A stretch of 64,000 nucleotides of DNA from [Actinomadura] parvosata subsp. kistnae (GCF_900323885.1 NZ_OOHJ01000018.1:3645001-3709000); one strand, 5' to 3'. Numbered from the stretch's first letter, positions 26,478-35,455 are shown. Translations and numbers: made by a program. The notes: generated from the sequence alone by a model not told the origin.

Positions 26478-27131
26478 ATGGCTAAGACGATCAAGGGCGT
26501 CCTGGGCAAGAAGCTCGGCATGACCCAGGTCTTCGACGCGGACAACCGGCTCGTCCCGGTGACCGTGGTCGAGGCCGGTCCGTGTGTGGTGACCCGCGTC
26601 CGCACCGCAGAGAAGGACGGCTACTCCGCCATCCAGCTCGGCTTCGGGCAGGTCGACCCCCGGAAGGTCAACAAGCCGCTCGGCGACTACCTGCGTAAGC
26701 ACGACATCACCCCGCGCCGTTACTTCGCGGAGATCCGCACCGACGACGCGAGCGACTACACCCTGGGCCAGGAGCTGCTGGCCGACACCTTCGAGGCGGG
26801 CCAGTTCGTCGACGTGACGGGCAAGAGCAAGGGCAAGGGCTTCGCCGGTGTCATGAAGCGGCACGGCTTCGGTGGTCTGGGCGCGTCGCACGGTACGCAG
26901 CGCAAGCACCGCTCGCCGGGTTCCATCGGTGGCTGCGCCACCCCGGGCCGCGTTTTCAAGGGTCTGCGCATGGCCGGTCGGATGGGTAACGTCCGCACCA
27001 CTGTGCAGAGCCTCAAGGTTCACGCCGTGGACGCCGAGAAGGGCCTCATCCTGATCAAGGGTGCGATCCCCGGCGCCAACGGCAGCCTGGTCCTCGTCCG
27101 TTCCGCTGCCAAGAAGGGGGCTGCCAAGTGA
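26478..27131 (+). CDS. rplC: 50S ribosomal protein L3
   Basis: L3 (uL3), 217 residues, an early assembly protein that reaches to the peptidyl transferase centre. LGKKLGMTQVF at the N terminus and the loop GTQRKHRSPGSIGGCATPGRVFKG are clear. It overlaps rplD by four bases. Confidence 0.98.
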   Translation: MAKTIKGVLGKKLGMTQVFDADNRLVPVTVVEAGPCVVTRVRTAEKDGYSAIQLGFGQVDPRKVNKPLGDYLRKHDITPRRYFAEIRTDDASDYTLGQELLADTFEAGQFVDVTGKSKGKGFAGVMKRHGFGGLGASHGTQRKHRSPGSIGGCATPGRVFKGLRMAGRMGNVRTTVQSLKVHAVDAEKGLILIKGAIPGANGSLVLVRSAAKKGAAK

Positions 27132-27775
27132 GCACCACTATTGACGTCCTCGACGCCAGCGGCGCGAAGACCGGCACGGTTGACCTGCCCGAAGACGTCT
27201 TCGGCGCGAAGGTCAACGTTCCGCTGATCCACCAGGTGGTCGTGGCCCAGCTCGCCGCTCGCCGGCAGGGCACCCACAAGGCCAAGACCCGCGGTGAGGT
27301 CTCCGGCGGCGGCAAGAAGCCGTACCGCCAGAAGGGCACCGGCCGCGCCCGTCAGGGCTCGACCCGTGCGCCGCAGTTCACCGGCGGTGGCACCGTCCAC
27401 GGCCCCGTGCCGCGCGACTACTCGCAGCGCACGCCCAAGAAGATGAAGGCCGCCGCCCTGCGCGGCGCCCTGTCGGACCGGGCGAGCGGCGGCCGCGTGC
27501 ACGTGGTGAGCTCCCTGGTCTCGGGCGAGACGCCCAAGACCAAGGCCGCGCTGGAGGCCCTGCGCAAGGTCACCCAGTCCGCCCGCGTCCTCGTCGTGGT
27601 CGACGCCGACGACGAGCTGACCTGGCTGAGCCTGCGCAACGCTCCCGAGGTCCACCTGCTGGACGCCGGGCAGCTCAACACCTACGACGTGCTCGTGCAC
27701 GACGACGTGGTCTTCACCCAGGAGGCGTACGACCAGGTCGTGGCGCGGCTGAGTGGCGGGAAGGAAGACGCCTGA
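27128..27775 (+). CDS. rplD: 50S ribosomal protein L4
   Basis: L4 (uL4), 215 residues, lines the exit tunnel with its extended loop (EVSGGGKKPYRQKGTGRARQG) and is a known feedback repressor of S10 operons. GTG start inside the rplC stop region. Confidence 0.97.
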   Translation: MSTTIDVLDASGAKTGTVDLPEDVFGAKVNVPLIHQVVVAQLAARRQGTHKAKTRGEVSGGGKKPYRQKGTGRARQGSTRAPQFTGGGTVHGPVPRDYSQRTPKKMKAAALRGALSDRASGGRVHVVSSLVSGETPKTKAALEALRKVTQSARVLVVVDADDELTWLSLRNAPEVHLLDAGQLNTYDVLVHDDVVFTQEAYDQVVARLSGGKEDA

Positions 27776-28077
27776 TGGAGAAGATCGCCGACCCGCGCGA
27801 CATCATCATCAAGCCGGTCGTCTCTGAGAAGAGCTACGGCCTGATCGATGAGAACAACAAGTACACGTTCCTGGTGAAGAAGACCGCGAACAAGACCCAG
27901 GTCAAGATCGCCGTCGAGCAGATCTTCGGGGTCAAGGTCACCAGCGTGAACACGATCAACCGGCAGGGCAAGCGCAAGCGCACCCGTACCGGTTACGGCA
28001 AGCGTCCCGACACCAAGCGCGCGATCGTGAGCCTGGTCGAGGGCGATCGGATCGACATCTTCGGTCAGATCGGCTAG
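27775..28077 (+). CDS. rplW: 50S ribosomal protein L23
   Basis: L23 (uL23), 100 residues, at the tunnel exit where trigger factor and SRP dock. KPVVSEKSYGLID and GKRKRTRTGYGKRPDTKRA are typical. Its ATG shares one base with the rplD stop. Confidence 0.97.
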   Translation: MEKIADPRDIIIKPVVSEKSYGLIDENNKYTFLVKKTANKTQVKIAVEQIFGVKVTSVNTINRQGKRKRTRTGYGKRPDTKRAIVSLVEGDRIDIFGQIG

Positions 28078-28093
28078 CAGCCATAGATAGTGA

Positions 28094-28142
28094 GCGGGCT
28101 CCCCTAGGGCCCGCGGGGCTGAGACCGTCGCACTCCGGTGCG
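28094..28142 (+). other. Two hairpins between rplW and rplB
   Basis: GCGGGC (28094-28099)/GCCCGC (28109-28114) and CGCAC (28129-28133)/GTGCG (28138-28142) with a TCCG tetraloop. A candidate processing or attenuation region inside the operon. Confidence 0.45.
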
Positions 28143-28183
28143 GCGGGCTCACCCATGTAACCGACGAAGGATGAACGAAAAAG

Positions 28184-29020
28184 ATGGGCATCCGTAAATA
28201 CAAGCCGACGACTCCGGGTCGCCGCGGATCGAGTGTCTCGGACTTCTCCGAGATCACCCGCAGCACCCCTGAGAAGTCGCTGCTTGCGCCCCTTCACAGC
28301 AAGGGCGGCCGCAACGTACACGGCCGGGTCACCGCGCGCCACCAGGGCGGCGGTCACAAGCGCGCCTACCGGATCATCGACTTCCGCAGGCACGACAAGG
28401 ACGGTATCCCGGCCAAGGTCGCTCACATCGAGTACGACCCCAACCGCACCGCCAACATCGCGCTGCTCCACTACGCCGACGGCGAGAAGCGCTACATCAT
28501 CGCGCCGACCGGCCTCAAGCAGGGTGACCGGATCGAGAACGGTCCCGCCGCCGACATCAAGCCGGGCAACTGCCTGCCGCTGCGCAACATCCCGACCGGT
28601 ACCTTCATCCACGCGGTGGAGCTCCGTCCGGGCGGGGGCGCCAAGCTCGGCCGCTCCGCGGGCGCTCAGATCCAGCTCCTCGCCAAGGAGGGCCAGTACG
28701 CCACGCTGCGTATGCCGTCCGGTGAGATGCGCATGGTGGACGTGCGCTGCCGCGCCACGGTCGGCCAGGTCGGCAACGCCGAGCAGGCCAACATCAACTG
28801 GGGCAAGGCCGGCCGTATGCGGTGGAAGGGCAAGCGCCCGACCGTCCGTGGTGTCGCGATGAACCCCGTCGACCACCCGCACGGTGGTGGTGAGGGCAAG
28901 ACCTCCGGTGGTCGTCACCCGGTGAACCCCAAGGGCAAGCCCGAGGGCCGTACCCGTCAGGCGAACAAGGCCAGCGACAGGCTGATCATCCGCCGTCGGT
29001 CCAAGAGGAAGAAGCGGTAG
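28184..29020 (+). CDS. rplB: 50S ribosomal protein L2
   Basis: L2 (uL2), 278 residues, needed for subunit joining and peptidyl transfer. RVTARHQGGGHKRAYRIIDF and the conserved NPVDHPHGGGEGKTSGGRHPV with its essential histidine are present. Ends in the basic RRRSKRKKR tail. Confidence 0.98.
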   Translation: MGIRKYKPTTPGRRGSSVSDFSEITRSTPEKSLLAPLHSKGGRNVHGRVTARHQGGGHKRAYRIIDFRRHDKDGIPAKVAHIEYDPNRTANIALLHYADGEKRYIIAPTGLKQGDRIENGPAADIKPGNCLPLRNIPTGTFIHAVELRPGGGAKLGRSAGAQIQLLAKEGQYATLRMPSGEMRMVDVRCRATVGQVGNAEQANINWGKAGRMRWKGKRPTVRGVAMNPVDHPHGGGEGKTSGGRHPVNPKGKPEGRTRQANKASDRLIIRRRSKRKKR

Positions 29021-29031
29021 GAGCAGCCGAA

Positions 29032-29310
29032 ATGCCACGTAGCCTTAAGAAGGGTCCCTTCGTGGACGAGCACCTTCAGAAGAAGGTGGACGCCCAGAAC
29101 GAGAAGGGCACCAAGAACGTCATCAAGACGTGGTCGCGGCGTTCCATGATCGTCCCCGACATGCTCGGTCACACGATCGCTGTGCACGACGGCCGCAAGC
29201 ACGTCCCGGTGTTCGTCACCGAGTCGATGATCGGTCACAAGCTCGGAGAGTTCGCTCCCACGCGGACGTTCCGCAGCCACGTCAAGGAAGACCGCCGCAG
29301 CCGGCGGTAA
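29032..29310 (+). CDS. rpsS: 30S ribosomal protein S19
   Basis: S19 (uS19), 92 residues, in the 30S head with S13. PRSLKKGPFVDEHL and GHKLGEFAPTRTF are diagnostic. Confidence 0.98.
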   Translation: MPRSLKKGPFVDEHLQKKVDAQNEKGTKNVIKTWSRRSMIVPDMLGHTIAVHDGRKHVPVFVTESMIGHKLGEFAPTRTFRSHVKEDRRSRR

Positions 29311-29334
29311 GCGTCCCAGAAGTAGGAGAAAGCG

Positions 29335-29688
29335 ATGGAAGCCAGGGCTCAGGCGCGGTTCGTCCGTGTCACGCCCCTCAAGGCCCGCCGCGTGGTGGAC
29401 CTTATTCGCGGGCTGCCCGCTTCGGAGGCGCAGGCCGTGCTGCAGTTCGCTCCCCAGTCGGCGAGCGAGCCGATCTACAAGGTGCTCAGCTCCGCCATGG
29501 CGAACGCCGAGCACAACTTCAATCTCGACCCCAGCACGCTCGTCGTGAGCCGCGCGTGGGTCGACGAGGGCCCGACGCTGAAGCGGTTCCGCCCGCGTGC
29601 ACAGGGTCGCGCCTATCGGATCAACAAGCGGACGAGCCACATCACCGTGATCGTGGAGTCCCGCGAGCCGAAGGGAAGGACCCGATAG
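29335..29688 (+). CDS. rplV: 50S ribosomal protein L22
   Basis: L22 (uL22), 117 residues, whose beta-hairpin lines the exit tunnel near the macrolide site. RVTPLKARRVVDLIRG and the hairpin end RAQGRAYRINKRTSHI are seen. The stop overlaps the rpsC GTG by one base. Confidence 0.97.
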   Translation: MEARAQARFVRVTPLKARRVVDLIRGLPASEAQAVLQFAPQSASEPIYKVLSSAMANAEHNFNLDPSTLVVSRAWVDEGPTLKRFRPRAQGRAYRINKRTSHITVIVESREPKGRTR

Positions 29689-30533
29689 TGGGCCAGAAGG
29701 TTAACCCGCACGGGTTCCGCCTCGGCATCACGACCGACTTCAAGAGCCGGTGGTACGCCGACAAGCTGTACAAGTCGTACGTCGCCGAGGACGTGGCGAT
29801 CCGCCGCATGCTGCAGAAGGGCATGGAGCGGGCCGGCATCTCCAAGGTCGAGATCGAGCGCACCACGGACCGCGTGCAGGTGGACATCCACACCGCGCGT
29901 CCCGGCATCGTGATCGGCCGCCGCGGCGCCGAGGCCGACCGCATCCGCGGTGACCTGGAGAAGCTGACCAAGAAGCAGGTCCAGCTCAACATCCTCGAGG
30001 TCAAGAACCCGGAGATCGACGCCCAGCTCGTCGCGCAGGGCGTCGCCGAGCAGCTGTCGAGCCGCGTCTCGTTCCGCCGCGCCATGCGCAAGGCGATGCA
30101 GTCGGCCATGAAGTCCGGCGCCAAGGGCATCCGTGTCCAGTGCTCCGGTCGTCTGGGCGGCGCCGAGATGTCCCGGTCGGAGTTCTACCGCGAGGGCCGC
30201 GTGCCGCTGCACACCCTCCGCGCGGACATCGACTACGGCTTCTACGAGGCCCGCACGACCTTCGGCCGCATCGGCGTGAAGGTCTGGATCTACAAGGGCG
30301 AGGCTCCGACGAGCCGCGCCGAGCGTGAGGCGGCCGCCGCCGGCGCTCGTGCCGGCCAGCGTCGCGAGCGTGACGACCGTCGTGGTGGCGGTGGCGACCG
30401 TCCGCGTCGTGGTGGCGGTGACCGCCCCCGTCGCGGTGGTGGCCGCGGCGACCGCGCCCCCCGTAACGAGGCGGCTTCGCAGGCCGCCCCCGAGACCGGC
30501 CCGGCTGCGCAGCCGGGTGCTGAAGGGAGCTGA
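29688..30533 (+). CDS. rpsC: 30S ribosomal protein S3
   Basis: S3 (uS3), 281 residues, at the mRNA entry site. GQKVNPHGFRLGI at the start, the KH domain (PGIVIGRRGAEADRIR) and GRLGGAEMSRSEFYREG are clear. After about residue 215 a tail of Arg, Gly and Asp repeats extends it beyond the E. coli length, as in other actinobacteria. The GTG overlapping the rplV stop is the start; the long open frame upstream is a shadow of rpsS and rplV. Confidence 0.97.
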   Translation: MGQKVNPHGFRLGITTDFKSRWYADKLYKSYVAEDVAIRRMLQKGMERAGISKVEIERTTDRVQVDIHTARPGIVIGRRGAEADRIRGDLEKLTKKQVQLNILEVKNPEIDAQLVAQGVAEQLSSRVSFRRAMRKAMQSAMKSGAKGIRVQCSGRLGGAEMSRSEFYREGRVPLHTLRADIDYGFYEARTTFGRIGVKVWIYKGEAPTSRAEREAAAAGARAGQRRERDDRRGGGGDRPRRGGGDRPRRGGGRGDRAPRNEAASQAAPETGPAAQPGAEGS

Positions 30534-30535
30534 CC

Positions 30536-30955
30536 ATGCTGATCCCGCGCAGGGTCAAGCACCGCAAGCAGCACCGGCCTGACCGCAGCGGAGCCGCCAA
30601 GGGCGGCACCAGGGTCGTGTTCGGCGAGTTCGGCATCCAGGCTGTTGAGCACTCCTACGTGACCAACCGCCAGATCGAGTCGGCTCGTATCGCGATGACC
30701 CGTCACATCCGCCGTGGCGGCAAGGTGTGGATCAACATCTACCCCGACCGTCCGCTCACCAAGAAGCCGGCCGAGACCCGCATGGGTTCCGGTAAGGGTT
30801 CGCCCGAGTGGTGGATCGCCAACGTCAAGCCCGGACGCGTGATGTTCGAGCTGTCCGGCGTGGCGGAGCCGATCGCGCGTGAGGCGCTTCAGCGCGCGAT
30901 CCACAAGCTGCCGATGAAGTGCAAGATCGTTAAGCGTGAAGTGGGTGAGGCGTGA
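30536..30955 (+). CDS. rplP: 50S ribosomal protein L16
   Basis: L16 (uL16), 139 residues, near the A-site tRNA elbow. MLIPRRVKHRKQHRP and GSGKGSPEWWIANVKPG are diagnostic. Stop and rpmC start share one base. Confidence 0.98.
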   Translation: MLIPRRVKHRKQHRPDRSGAAKGGTRVVFGEFGIQAVEHSYVTNRQIESARIAMTRHIRRGGKVWINIYPDRPLTKKPAETRMGSGKGSPEWWIANVKPGRVMFELSGVAEPIAREALQRAIHKLPMKCKIVKREVGEA

Positions 30956-31191
30956 TGGCTAAGGGCCTGACCGCCGGCGAGCTGCGAGTGGAGGACCAGG
31001 ACACCCTGGTGCAGAAGCTCAAGGAGGCCAAGGAGGAGCTGTTCAACCTCCGCTTCCAGGCGGCGACCGGTCAGTTGGAGAGCCACGGGCGGCTGCGCGC
31101 CGTCCGCCGCGAGATCGCCCGTATCTACACCGTGATGCGCGAGCGCGAGCTGGGCATCGTCACGGTCGAGAAGGAGACGAGCGATGGCTGA
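30955..31191 (+). CDS. rpmC: 50S ribosomal protein L29
   Basis: L29 (uL29), 78 residues, a helical protein by the tunnel exit. ELFNLRFQAATGQLESHGRLR is the family core. The ATG at 30955 overlaps the rplP stop; a GTG one codon earlier would add one Met. It overlaps rpsQ by eight bases. Confidence 0.95.
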   Translation: MAKGLTAGELRVEDQDTLVQKLKEAKEELFNLRFQAATGQLESHGRLRAVRREIARIYTVMRERELGIVTVEKETSDG

Positions 31192-31480
31192 GACCACCGA
31201 GACCCCCGAGACCGCCGAGAACGGCGAGTCCCGGAACTTCCGCAAGGTCCGCGAGGGCCTCGTCGTCAGCGACAAGATGGACAAGACCGTCGTCGTCGCC
31301 GTCGAGGACCGCGTGAAGCACCGTCTGTACGGCAAGGTCATCCGCCGTACGACCAAGTACAAGGCGCACGACGAGGCCAACGCCTGCGGCGTCGGCGACC
31401 GCGTGCTGCTGATGGAGACCCGCCCCCTCTCCGCCACCAAGCGGTGGAGGGTCGTGGAGATCCTCGAGAAGGCCAAGTAG
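31184..31480 (+). CDS. rpsQ: 30S ribosomal protein S17
   Basis: S17 (uS17), 98 residues, a primary 16S binder. An acidic N-terminal extension (TETPETAENGE) precedes the OB-fold core REGLVVSDKMDKTVVVAVEDRV. Last gene before a 192-base gap with a hairpin. Confidence 0.97.
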   Translation: MAETTETPETAENGESRNFRKVREGLVVSDKMDKTVVVAVEDRVKHRLYGKVIRRTTKYKAHDEANACGVGDRVLLMETRPLSATKRWRVVEILEKAK

Positions 31481-31505
31481 TCCTTCTCGGATAGACCGCG
31501 CCTCG

Positions 31506-31526
31506 TGGGGGCTCTCAGAGCCCCCA
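31506..31526 (+). other. Strong hairpin between rpsQ and rplN
   Basis: Nine-base perfect arms (TGGGGGCTC, 31506-31514; GAGCCCCCA, 31518-31526) around TCA. It divides the S10 part from the spc part. No T-run, so partial termination or processing is likely. Confidence 0.55.
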
Positions 31527-31672
31527 TGACGGCGTCCAAGGACGCCGGGGCCTCACCACCCCGCGTCGCCTGCGGTGCGGCGCCCTACGGGCGCTGTGGC
31601 CGTGGGAACAAGACAATGACAGGTTCCGCCAGGCTCAGCATCTGAGAACCGGCGCGACTAACAGGAGTAGAC

Positions 31673-32044
31673 GTGATCCAGCAGGAGTCGCGGCTCAAGG
31701 TCGCCGACAACACGGGCGCGAAGGAGATCCTTTGCATCCGCGTTCTCGGCGGCTCGGGCCGACGCTACGCCGGTATCGGCGACGTCATCGTCGCCACTGT
31801 CAAGGACGCGCTGCCGGGCAGCACGGGCGTCAAGAAGGGCGACGTGGTCAAGGCCGTCGTCGTCCGCACGGTCAAGGAGCGGCGCCGGCCCGACGGCTCC
31901 TACATCCGCTTCGACGAGAACGCCGCCGTCATCATCAAGGACAGCGGTGACCCTCGTGGCACTCGTATCTTCGGTCCGGTCGGCCGCGAGCTGCGCGACA
32001 AGAAGTTCATGCGCATCATCTCGCTCGCCCCGGAGGTGTTGTAA
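31673..32044 (+). CDS. rplN: 50S ribosomal protein L14
   Basis: L14 (uL14), 123 residues, in the L14-L19 intersubunit bridge. IQQESRLKVADNTGAKEILC and GSYIRFDENAAVII are diagnostic. GTG start after ACAGGAG. First gene of the spc part; the stop shares a base with rplX. Confidence 0.98.
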   Translation: MIQQESRLKVADNTGAKEILCIRVLGGSGRRYAGIGDVIVATVKDALPGSTGVKKGDVVKAVVVRTVKERRRPDGSYIRFDENAAVIIKDSGDPRGTRIFGPVGRELRDKKFMRIISLAPEVL

Positions 32045-32346
32045 TGCCGAAGTCGCTGCATGTCAGGAAGGGTGACCTGGTCCAGGTCATCGCCGGCAAG
32101 GACAAGGGTGCCAAGGGCCGTGTGATCGCCACTCTCCCGCGCGAGGACCGCGTGGTGGTCGAGGGCGTCAACATGATCAAGAAGCACACCAAGGAGACCC
32201 ACCAGGGCCCGCGCGGCGCCAAGACCGGCGGCGTGCAGACCATGGAGGCTCCGATCCACGTGTCCAACGTGAAGAAGCTCAAGGACGACAAGCCCGCCGA
32301 CAAGGCCGACGACAAGAAGGCCGACGAGACGGGTGAGGACAGCTGA
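32044..32346 (+). CDS. rplX: 50S ribosomal protein L24
   Basis: L24 (uL24), 100 residues, an assembly initiator. The KOW motif VRKGDLVQVIAGKDKGAKG is clear; the tail is a charged Asp/Lys stretch. Confidence 0.97.
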   Translation: MPKSLHVRKGDLVQVIAGKDKGAKGRVIATLPREDRVVVEGVNMIKKHTKETHQGPRGAKTGGVQTMEAPIHVSNVKKLKDDKPADKADDKKADETGEDS

Positions 32347-32933
32347 TGACTGCCACGACCACCGAGAACGAGACCGCGACCGAGCGCCCGACGCCGCGAC
32401 TCAAGACGAAGTACCGCGAGGAGATCGCGGCCCAGCTTCGTGAGCAGTTCGGCATCGAGAACGTCATGCAGATCCCGGCCCTGACCAAGATCAAGGTCAA
32501 CATGGGTGTGGGTGAGGCGGCTCGCGACTCCAAGCTCATCGAAGGCGCCGTCCGCGACCTCACCGCGATCACCGGCCAGAAGCCGGCCGTCGTCCGGGCC
32601 CGCAAGTCCATCGCCCAGTTCAAGCTGCGCGAGGGCATGCCGATCGGCGCGCACGTCACGCTGCGCGGCGACCGCATGTGGGAGTTCCTCGACCGGCTGC
32701 TGTCGCTGGCCCTGCCCCGCATCAGGGACTTCCGCGGCCTGTCGCCGAAGCAGTTCGACGGCAACGGCAACTACACGTTCGGCCTGACCGAGCAGGTCAT
32801 GTTCCACGAGGTCGACCAGGACAAGGTGGACCGGCCGCGGGGCATGGACATCACGATCGTGACCACCGCGAAGAACGACGACCAGGGCCGGGCGCTGCTG
32901 AAGCTCCTCGGCTTCCCGTTCAAGGAGGCCTGA
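32346..32933 (+). CDS. rplE: 50S ribosomal protein L5
   Basis: L5 (uL5), 195 residues, binds 5S rRNA and contacts P-site tRNA. KIKVNMGVGEAARDSKLIEGA and RALLKLLGFPF are diagnostic. ATG overlaps the rplX stop. Confidence 0.98.
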   Translation: MTATTTENETATERPTPRLKTKYREEIAAQLREQFGIENVMQIPALTKIKVNMGVGEAARDSKLIEGAVRDLTAITGQKPAVVRARKSIAQFKLREGMPIGAHVTLRGDRMWEFLDRLLSLALPRIRDFRGLSPKQFDGNGNYTFGLTEQVMFHEVDQDKVDRPRGMDITIVTTAKNDDQGRALLKLLGFPFKEA

Positions 32934-32937
32934 TCCA

Positions 32938-33123
32938 ATGGCGAAGAAGTCGCTGATCGCCAAGGCGGGGCGCAAGCAGAAGTTCGAGGTCCGGGCCTAC
33001 ACGCGGTGCTCGCGCTGCGGGCGTCCGCGCGCCGTGTACAGGAAGTTCGGCCTGTGCCGCGTGTGCTTCCGCGAGATGGCGCACCGGGGCGAGCTGCCCG
33101 GCATCACCAAGTCGAGCTGGTAG
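32938..33123 (+). CDS. rpsZ: 30S ribosomal protein S14, zinc type
   Basis: S14 (uS14), 61 residues, the short zinc-binding form with CSRC (24-27) and CRVC (40-43). It sits at the normal spc position between rplE and rpsH. Actinobacteria often also carry a zinc-free copy elsewhere that replaces it when zinc is scarce. Confidence 0.97.
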   Translation: MAKKSLIAKAGRKQKFEVRAYTRCSRCGRPRAVYRKFGLCRVCFREMAHRGELPGITKSSW

Positions 33124-33133
33124 ATACCCTGAA

Positions 33134-33158
33134 GGGCGGCTCTCTCGCAGGGCCGCCC
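33134..33158 (+). other. Hairpin between rpsZ and rpsH
   Basis: Arms GGGCGGC (33134-33140) and GCCGCCC (33152-33158) in a 143-base gap; no T-run. Confidence 0.45.
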
Positions 33159-33266
33159 CTCATGTTCGTAGAAGACAGGGCGCTGAGCGCCCATGACCAC
33201 GCCACAGGTCCACCGGCAGAGCGCTGCTTGGCCGACTGGAAACCGTGGTGAGGAAGGCCACTGGCC

Positions 33267-33665
33267 ATGACGATGACCGACCCGATCGCAGACATGCTCA
33301 CGCGTCTGCGCAACGCGAATTCGGCGTACCACGACAGCGTGTCGATGCCGTACTCGAAGATCAAGGCGCACATCGCCGAGATCCTCCAGCAGGAGGGTTA
33401 CATCCAGGCTTGGACCGTCGAGGACGCCAAGGTTGGGAAGAACCTCGTGGTGGAGCTCAAGTTCGGGCCCACCCGTGAGCGGTCGCTCTCGGGCCTGCGC
33501 CGGGTTTCCAAGCCCGGTCTGCGGGTTTATGCGAAGAAGGACAACCTGCCTCGAGTCCTGGGCGGACTGGGCGTCGCGATCATCTCGACGTCCCACGGCC
33601 TCATGACCGACAAGCAGGCCGGCAAGCGTGGCGTGGGCGGCGAAGTCCTCGCCTACGTCTGGTAG
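33267..33665 (+). CDS. rpsH: 30S ribosomal protein S8
   Basis: S8 (uS8), 132 residues, a central-domain 16S binder and the spc-operon translational repressor in E. coli. DPIADMLTRLRNAN and GLGVAIISTSHGLMTDKQA are diagnostic. Confidence 0.98.
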   Translation: MTMTDPIADMLTRLRNANSAYHDSVSMPYSKIKAHIAEILQQEGYIQAWTVEDAKVGKNLVVELKFGPTRERSLSGLRRVSKPGLRVYAKKDNLPRVLGGLGVAIISTSHGLMTDKQAGKRGVGGEVLAYVW

Positions 33666-33681
33666 AGGGGAGGAACACAGC

Positions 33682-34224
33682 ATGTCGCGAATCGGACGGC
33701 TGCCCATCCCTGTGCCGAGTGGCGTCGACATCACGATCGACGGCCAGGATGTCCAGGTCAAGGGCCCGAAGGGCACGCTCACTCACACGGTCGCCGAGCC
33801 CATCAAGGTGGCGCGCGACGACGACGGCGCCATCGCCGTCACCCGGCCGAACGACGAGAACAAGGTCCGTGCGCTGCACGGCCTGTCCAGGACGCTGATC
33901 GCCAACATGGTGCAGGGTGTCACTCAGGGCTACTCCAAGAGCCTTGAGATCGTCGGCGTCGGTTACCGCGTCCAGGCCAAGGGCCCGACGCAGCTGGAGT
34001 TCTCTCTGGGCTTCAGCCACCCGGTCATCGTCGACGCCCCCGAGGGCGTCAGCTTCCGCGTCGAGAAGCCGACCCTGTTCCACGTGGACGGCATCGACAA
34101 GCAGAAGGTCGGCGAGGTCGCGGCCAACATCCGCAAGTTGCGCAAGCCTGACCCGTACAAGGGCAAGGGCGTGCGCTACCAGGGCGAACAGATCCGCCGC
34201 AAGGTCGGAAAGGCTGGTAAGTAG
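33682..34224 (+). CDS. rplF: 50S ribosomal protein L6
   Basis: L6 (uL6), 180 residues, near the factor-binding site. SRIGRLPIPVPSGVDI at the start and KPDPYKGKGVRYQGE near the end are diagnostic. The ATG at 33682 follows AGGGGAGGA; the upstream open frame is the end of rpsH in another frame. Confidence 0.98.
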   Translation: MSRIGRLPIPVPSGVDITIDGQDVQVKGPKGTLTHTVAEPIKVARDDDGAIAVTRPNDENKVRALHGLSRTLIANMVQGVTQGYSKSLEIVGVGYRVQAKGPTQLEFSLGFSHPVIVDAPEGVSFRVEKPTLFHVDGIDKQKVGEVAANIRKLRKPDPYKGKGVRYQGEQIRRKVGKAGK

Positions 34225-34226
34225 GC

Positions 34227-34610
34227 ATGGCTCCGAAGGTTGCGTTCAGCAAGCACACGGCTGCCCGCACCGTCTCGCGGGCCCGCCGTCACCGCCGCGT
34301 CCGCAAGTTCGTCGTCGGTACGGCCGAGCGTCCGCGCCTGGTCGTCAACCGGTCGACCCGTCACATGTTCGTCCAGATCGTGGACGACTCCGTCGGTCAC
34401 ACGCTGGTGAGCGCGTCCACCATGGACCCCTCGCTGCGCTCGGTGGAGGCGGACAAGACCGAGAAGGCGAAGAAGGTCGGCGAGCTCCTCGCTCAGCGGG
34501 CCAAGGAAGCCGGCATCACCAAGGTCGTCTTCGACCGCGGTGGCAACCGGTACGCCGGGCGGATCGCCGCCCTGGCGGACAGTGCCCGCGAAGGTGGGCT
34601 CGAGTTCTGA
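34227..34610 (+). CDS. rplR: 50S ribosomal protein L18
   Basis: L18 (uL18), 127 residues, a 5S rRNA binder. ERPRLVVNRSTRHMFVQIVDD and FDRGGNRYAGRIAALAD are typical. Confidence 0.97.
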   Translation: MAPKVAFSKHTAARTVSRARRHRRVRKFVVGTAERPRLVVNRSTRHMFVQIVDDSVGHTLVSASTMDPSLRSVEADKTEKAKKVGELLAQRAKEAGITKVVFDRGGNRYAGRIAALADSAREGGLEF

Positions 34611-34638
34611 TGACCAACGCTGAGAAGAGGAACCACTG

Positions 34639-35268
34639 ATGGCTGCAGCTCCGCGTCGCGGTGGCGGCACCGGTGGCGAGCGGCGGGACCGTCGTGACGA
34701 TCGCCGCGGTGGCGCCGCCGACAAGGGCGTCTCGTACATCGAGCGCGTAGTGAAGATCAACCGAGTGGCCAAGGTCGTGAAGGGTGGTCGTCGCTTCAGC
34801 TTCACCGCCCTCGTCGTCGTCGGTGACGGCAACGGCCTGGTCGGCGTCGGCTACGGCAAGGCCAAGGAAGTCCCCGCGGCCATCGCCAAGGGTGTCGAAG
34901 AGGCGAAGAAGCACTTCTTCAAGGTGCCCAGGATCCAGGGCACCATCCCGCACACCGTGCAGGGCGAGGAGGCGGCCGGCGTCGTCTTCCTGCGTCCGGC
35001 CTCGGCCGGTACCGGCGTCATCGCCGGTGGCCCGGTGCGCGCGGTGCTGGAGTGCGCGGGCATCCACGACGTGCTGTCCAAGTCGCTCGGCTCCGACAAC
35101 CCGATCAACATCGTGCACGCCACCGTGGCGGCGCTGAAGGGCCTTTCGCGCCCCGAAGAGATCGCCGCCCGCCGTGGCCTGCCGATCGAGGACGTGGCCC
35201 CGCCTGCCATGCTCAAGGCCCAGCGTGAGGGCCTGGCGGAGGCGGCGGCCGCGAAGGCGGTGAGCTAG
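34639..35268 (+). CDS. rpsE: 30S ribosomal protein S5
   Basis: S5 (uS5), 209 residues, with roles in decoding fidelity and mRNA helicase activity. An Arg/Gly-rich N-terminal extension precedes VVKINRVAKVVKGGRRFSFT; VGYGKAKEVPAAI follows. Ends in an alanine-rich tail. Confidence 0.98.
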   Translation: MAAAPRRGGGTGGERRDRRDDRRGGAADKGVSYIERVVKINRVAKVVKGGRRFSFTALVVVGDGNGLVGVGYGKAKEVPAAIAKGVEEAKKHFFKVPRIQGTIPHTVQGEEAAGVVFLRPASAGTGVIAGGPVRAVLECAGIHDVLSKSLGSDNPINIVHATVAALKGLSRPEEIAARRGLPIEDVAPPAMLKAQREGLAEAAAAKAVS

Positions 35269-35270
35269 TC

Positions 35271-35453
35271 ATGGCACGCCTGAAGATCACTCAGGTTCGC
35301 TCGAAGATCGGTGGCAAGCAGAACCAGCGTGACTCGCTGCGTTCGCTTGGCCTGAAGCGAATCGGCGACGTCGTCGTCAAGGAGGACCGCCCCGAGATTC
35401 GCGGGATGGTCTCCGTGGTGACGCACCTCGTCGAGGTGGAAGAGGTCGACTAG
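35271..35453 (+). CDS. rpmD: 50S ribosomal protein L30
   Basis: L30 (uL30), 60 residues. KITQVRSKIGGKQNQRDSLR and LGLKRIGDVV match the family. Two bases after rpsE and two before rplO. Confidence 0.97.
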   Translation: MARLKITQVRSKIGGKQNQRDSLRSLGLKRIGDVVVKEDRPEIRGMVSVVTHLVEVEEVD

Positions 35454-35455
35454 TC

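Noticed and set aside
29130..29687. N-terminal extension of rpsC
   Set aside because: It is rpsS and rplV read in another frame; S3 begins at the GTG overlapping the rplV stop.
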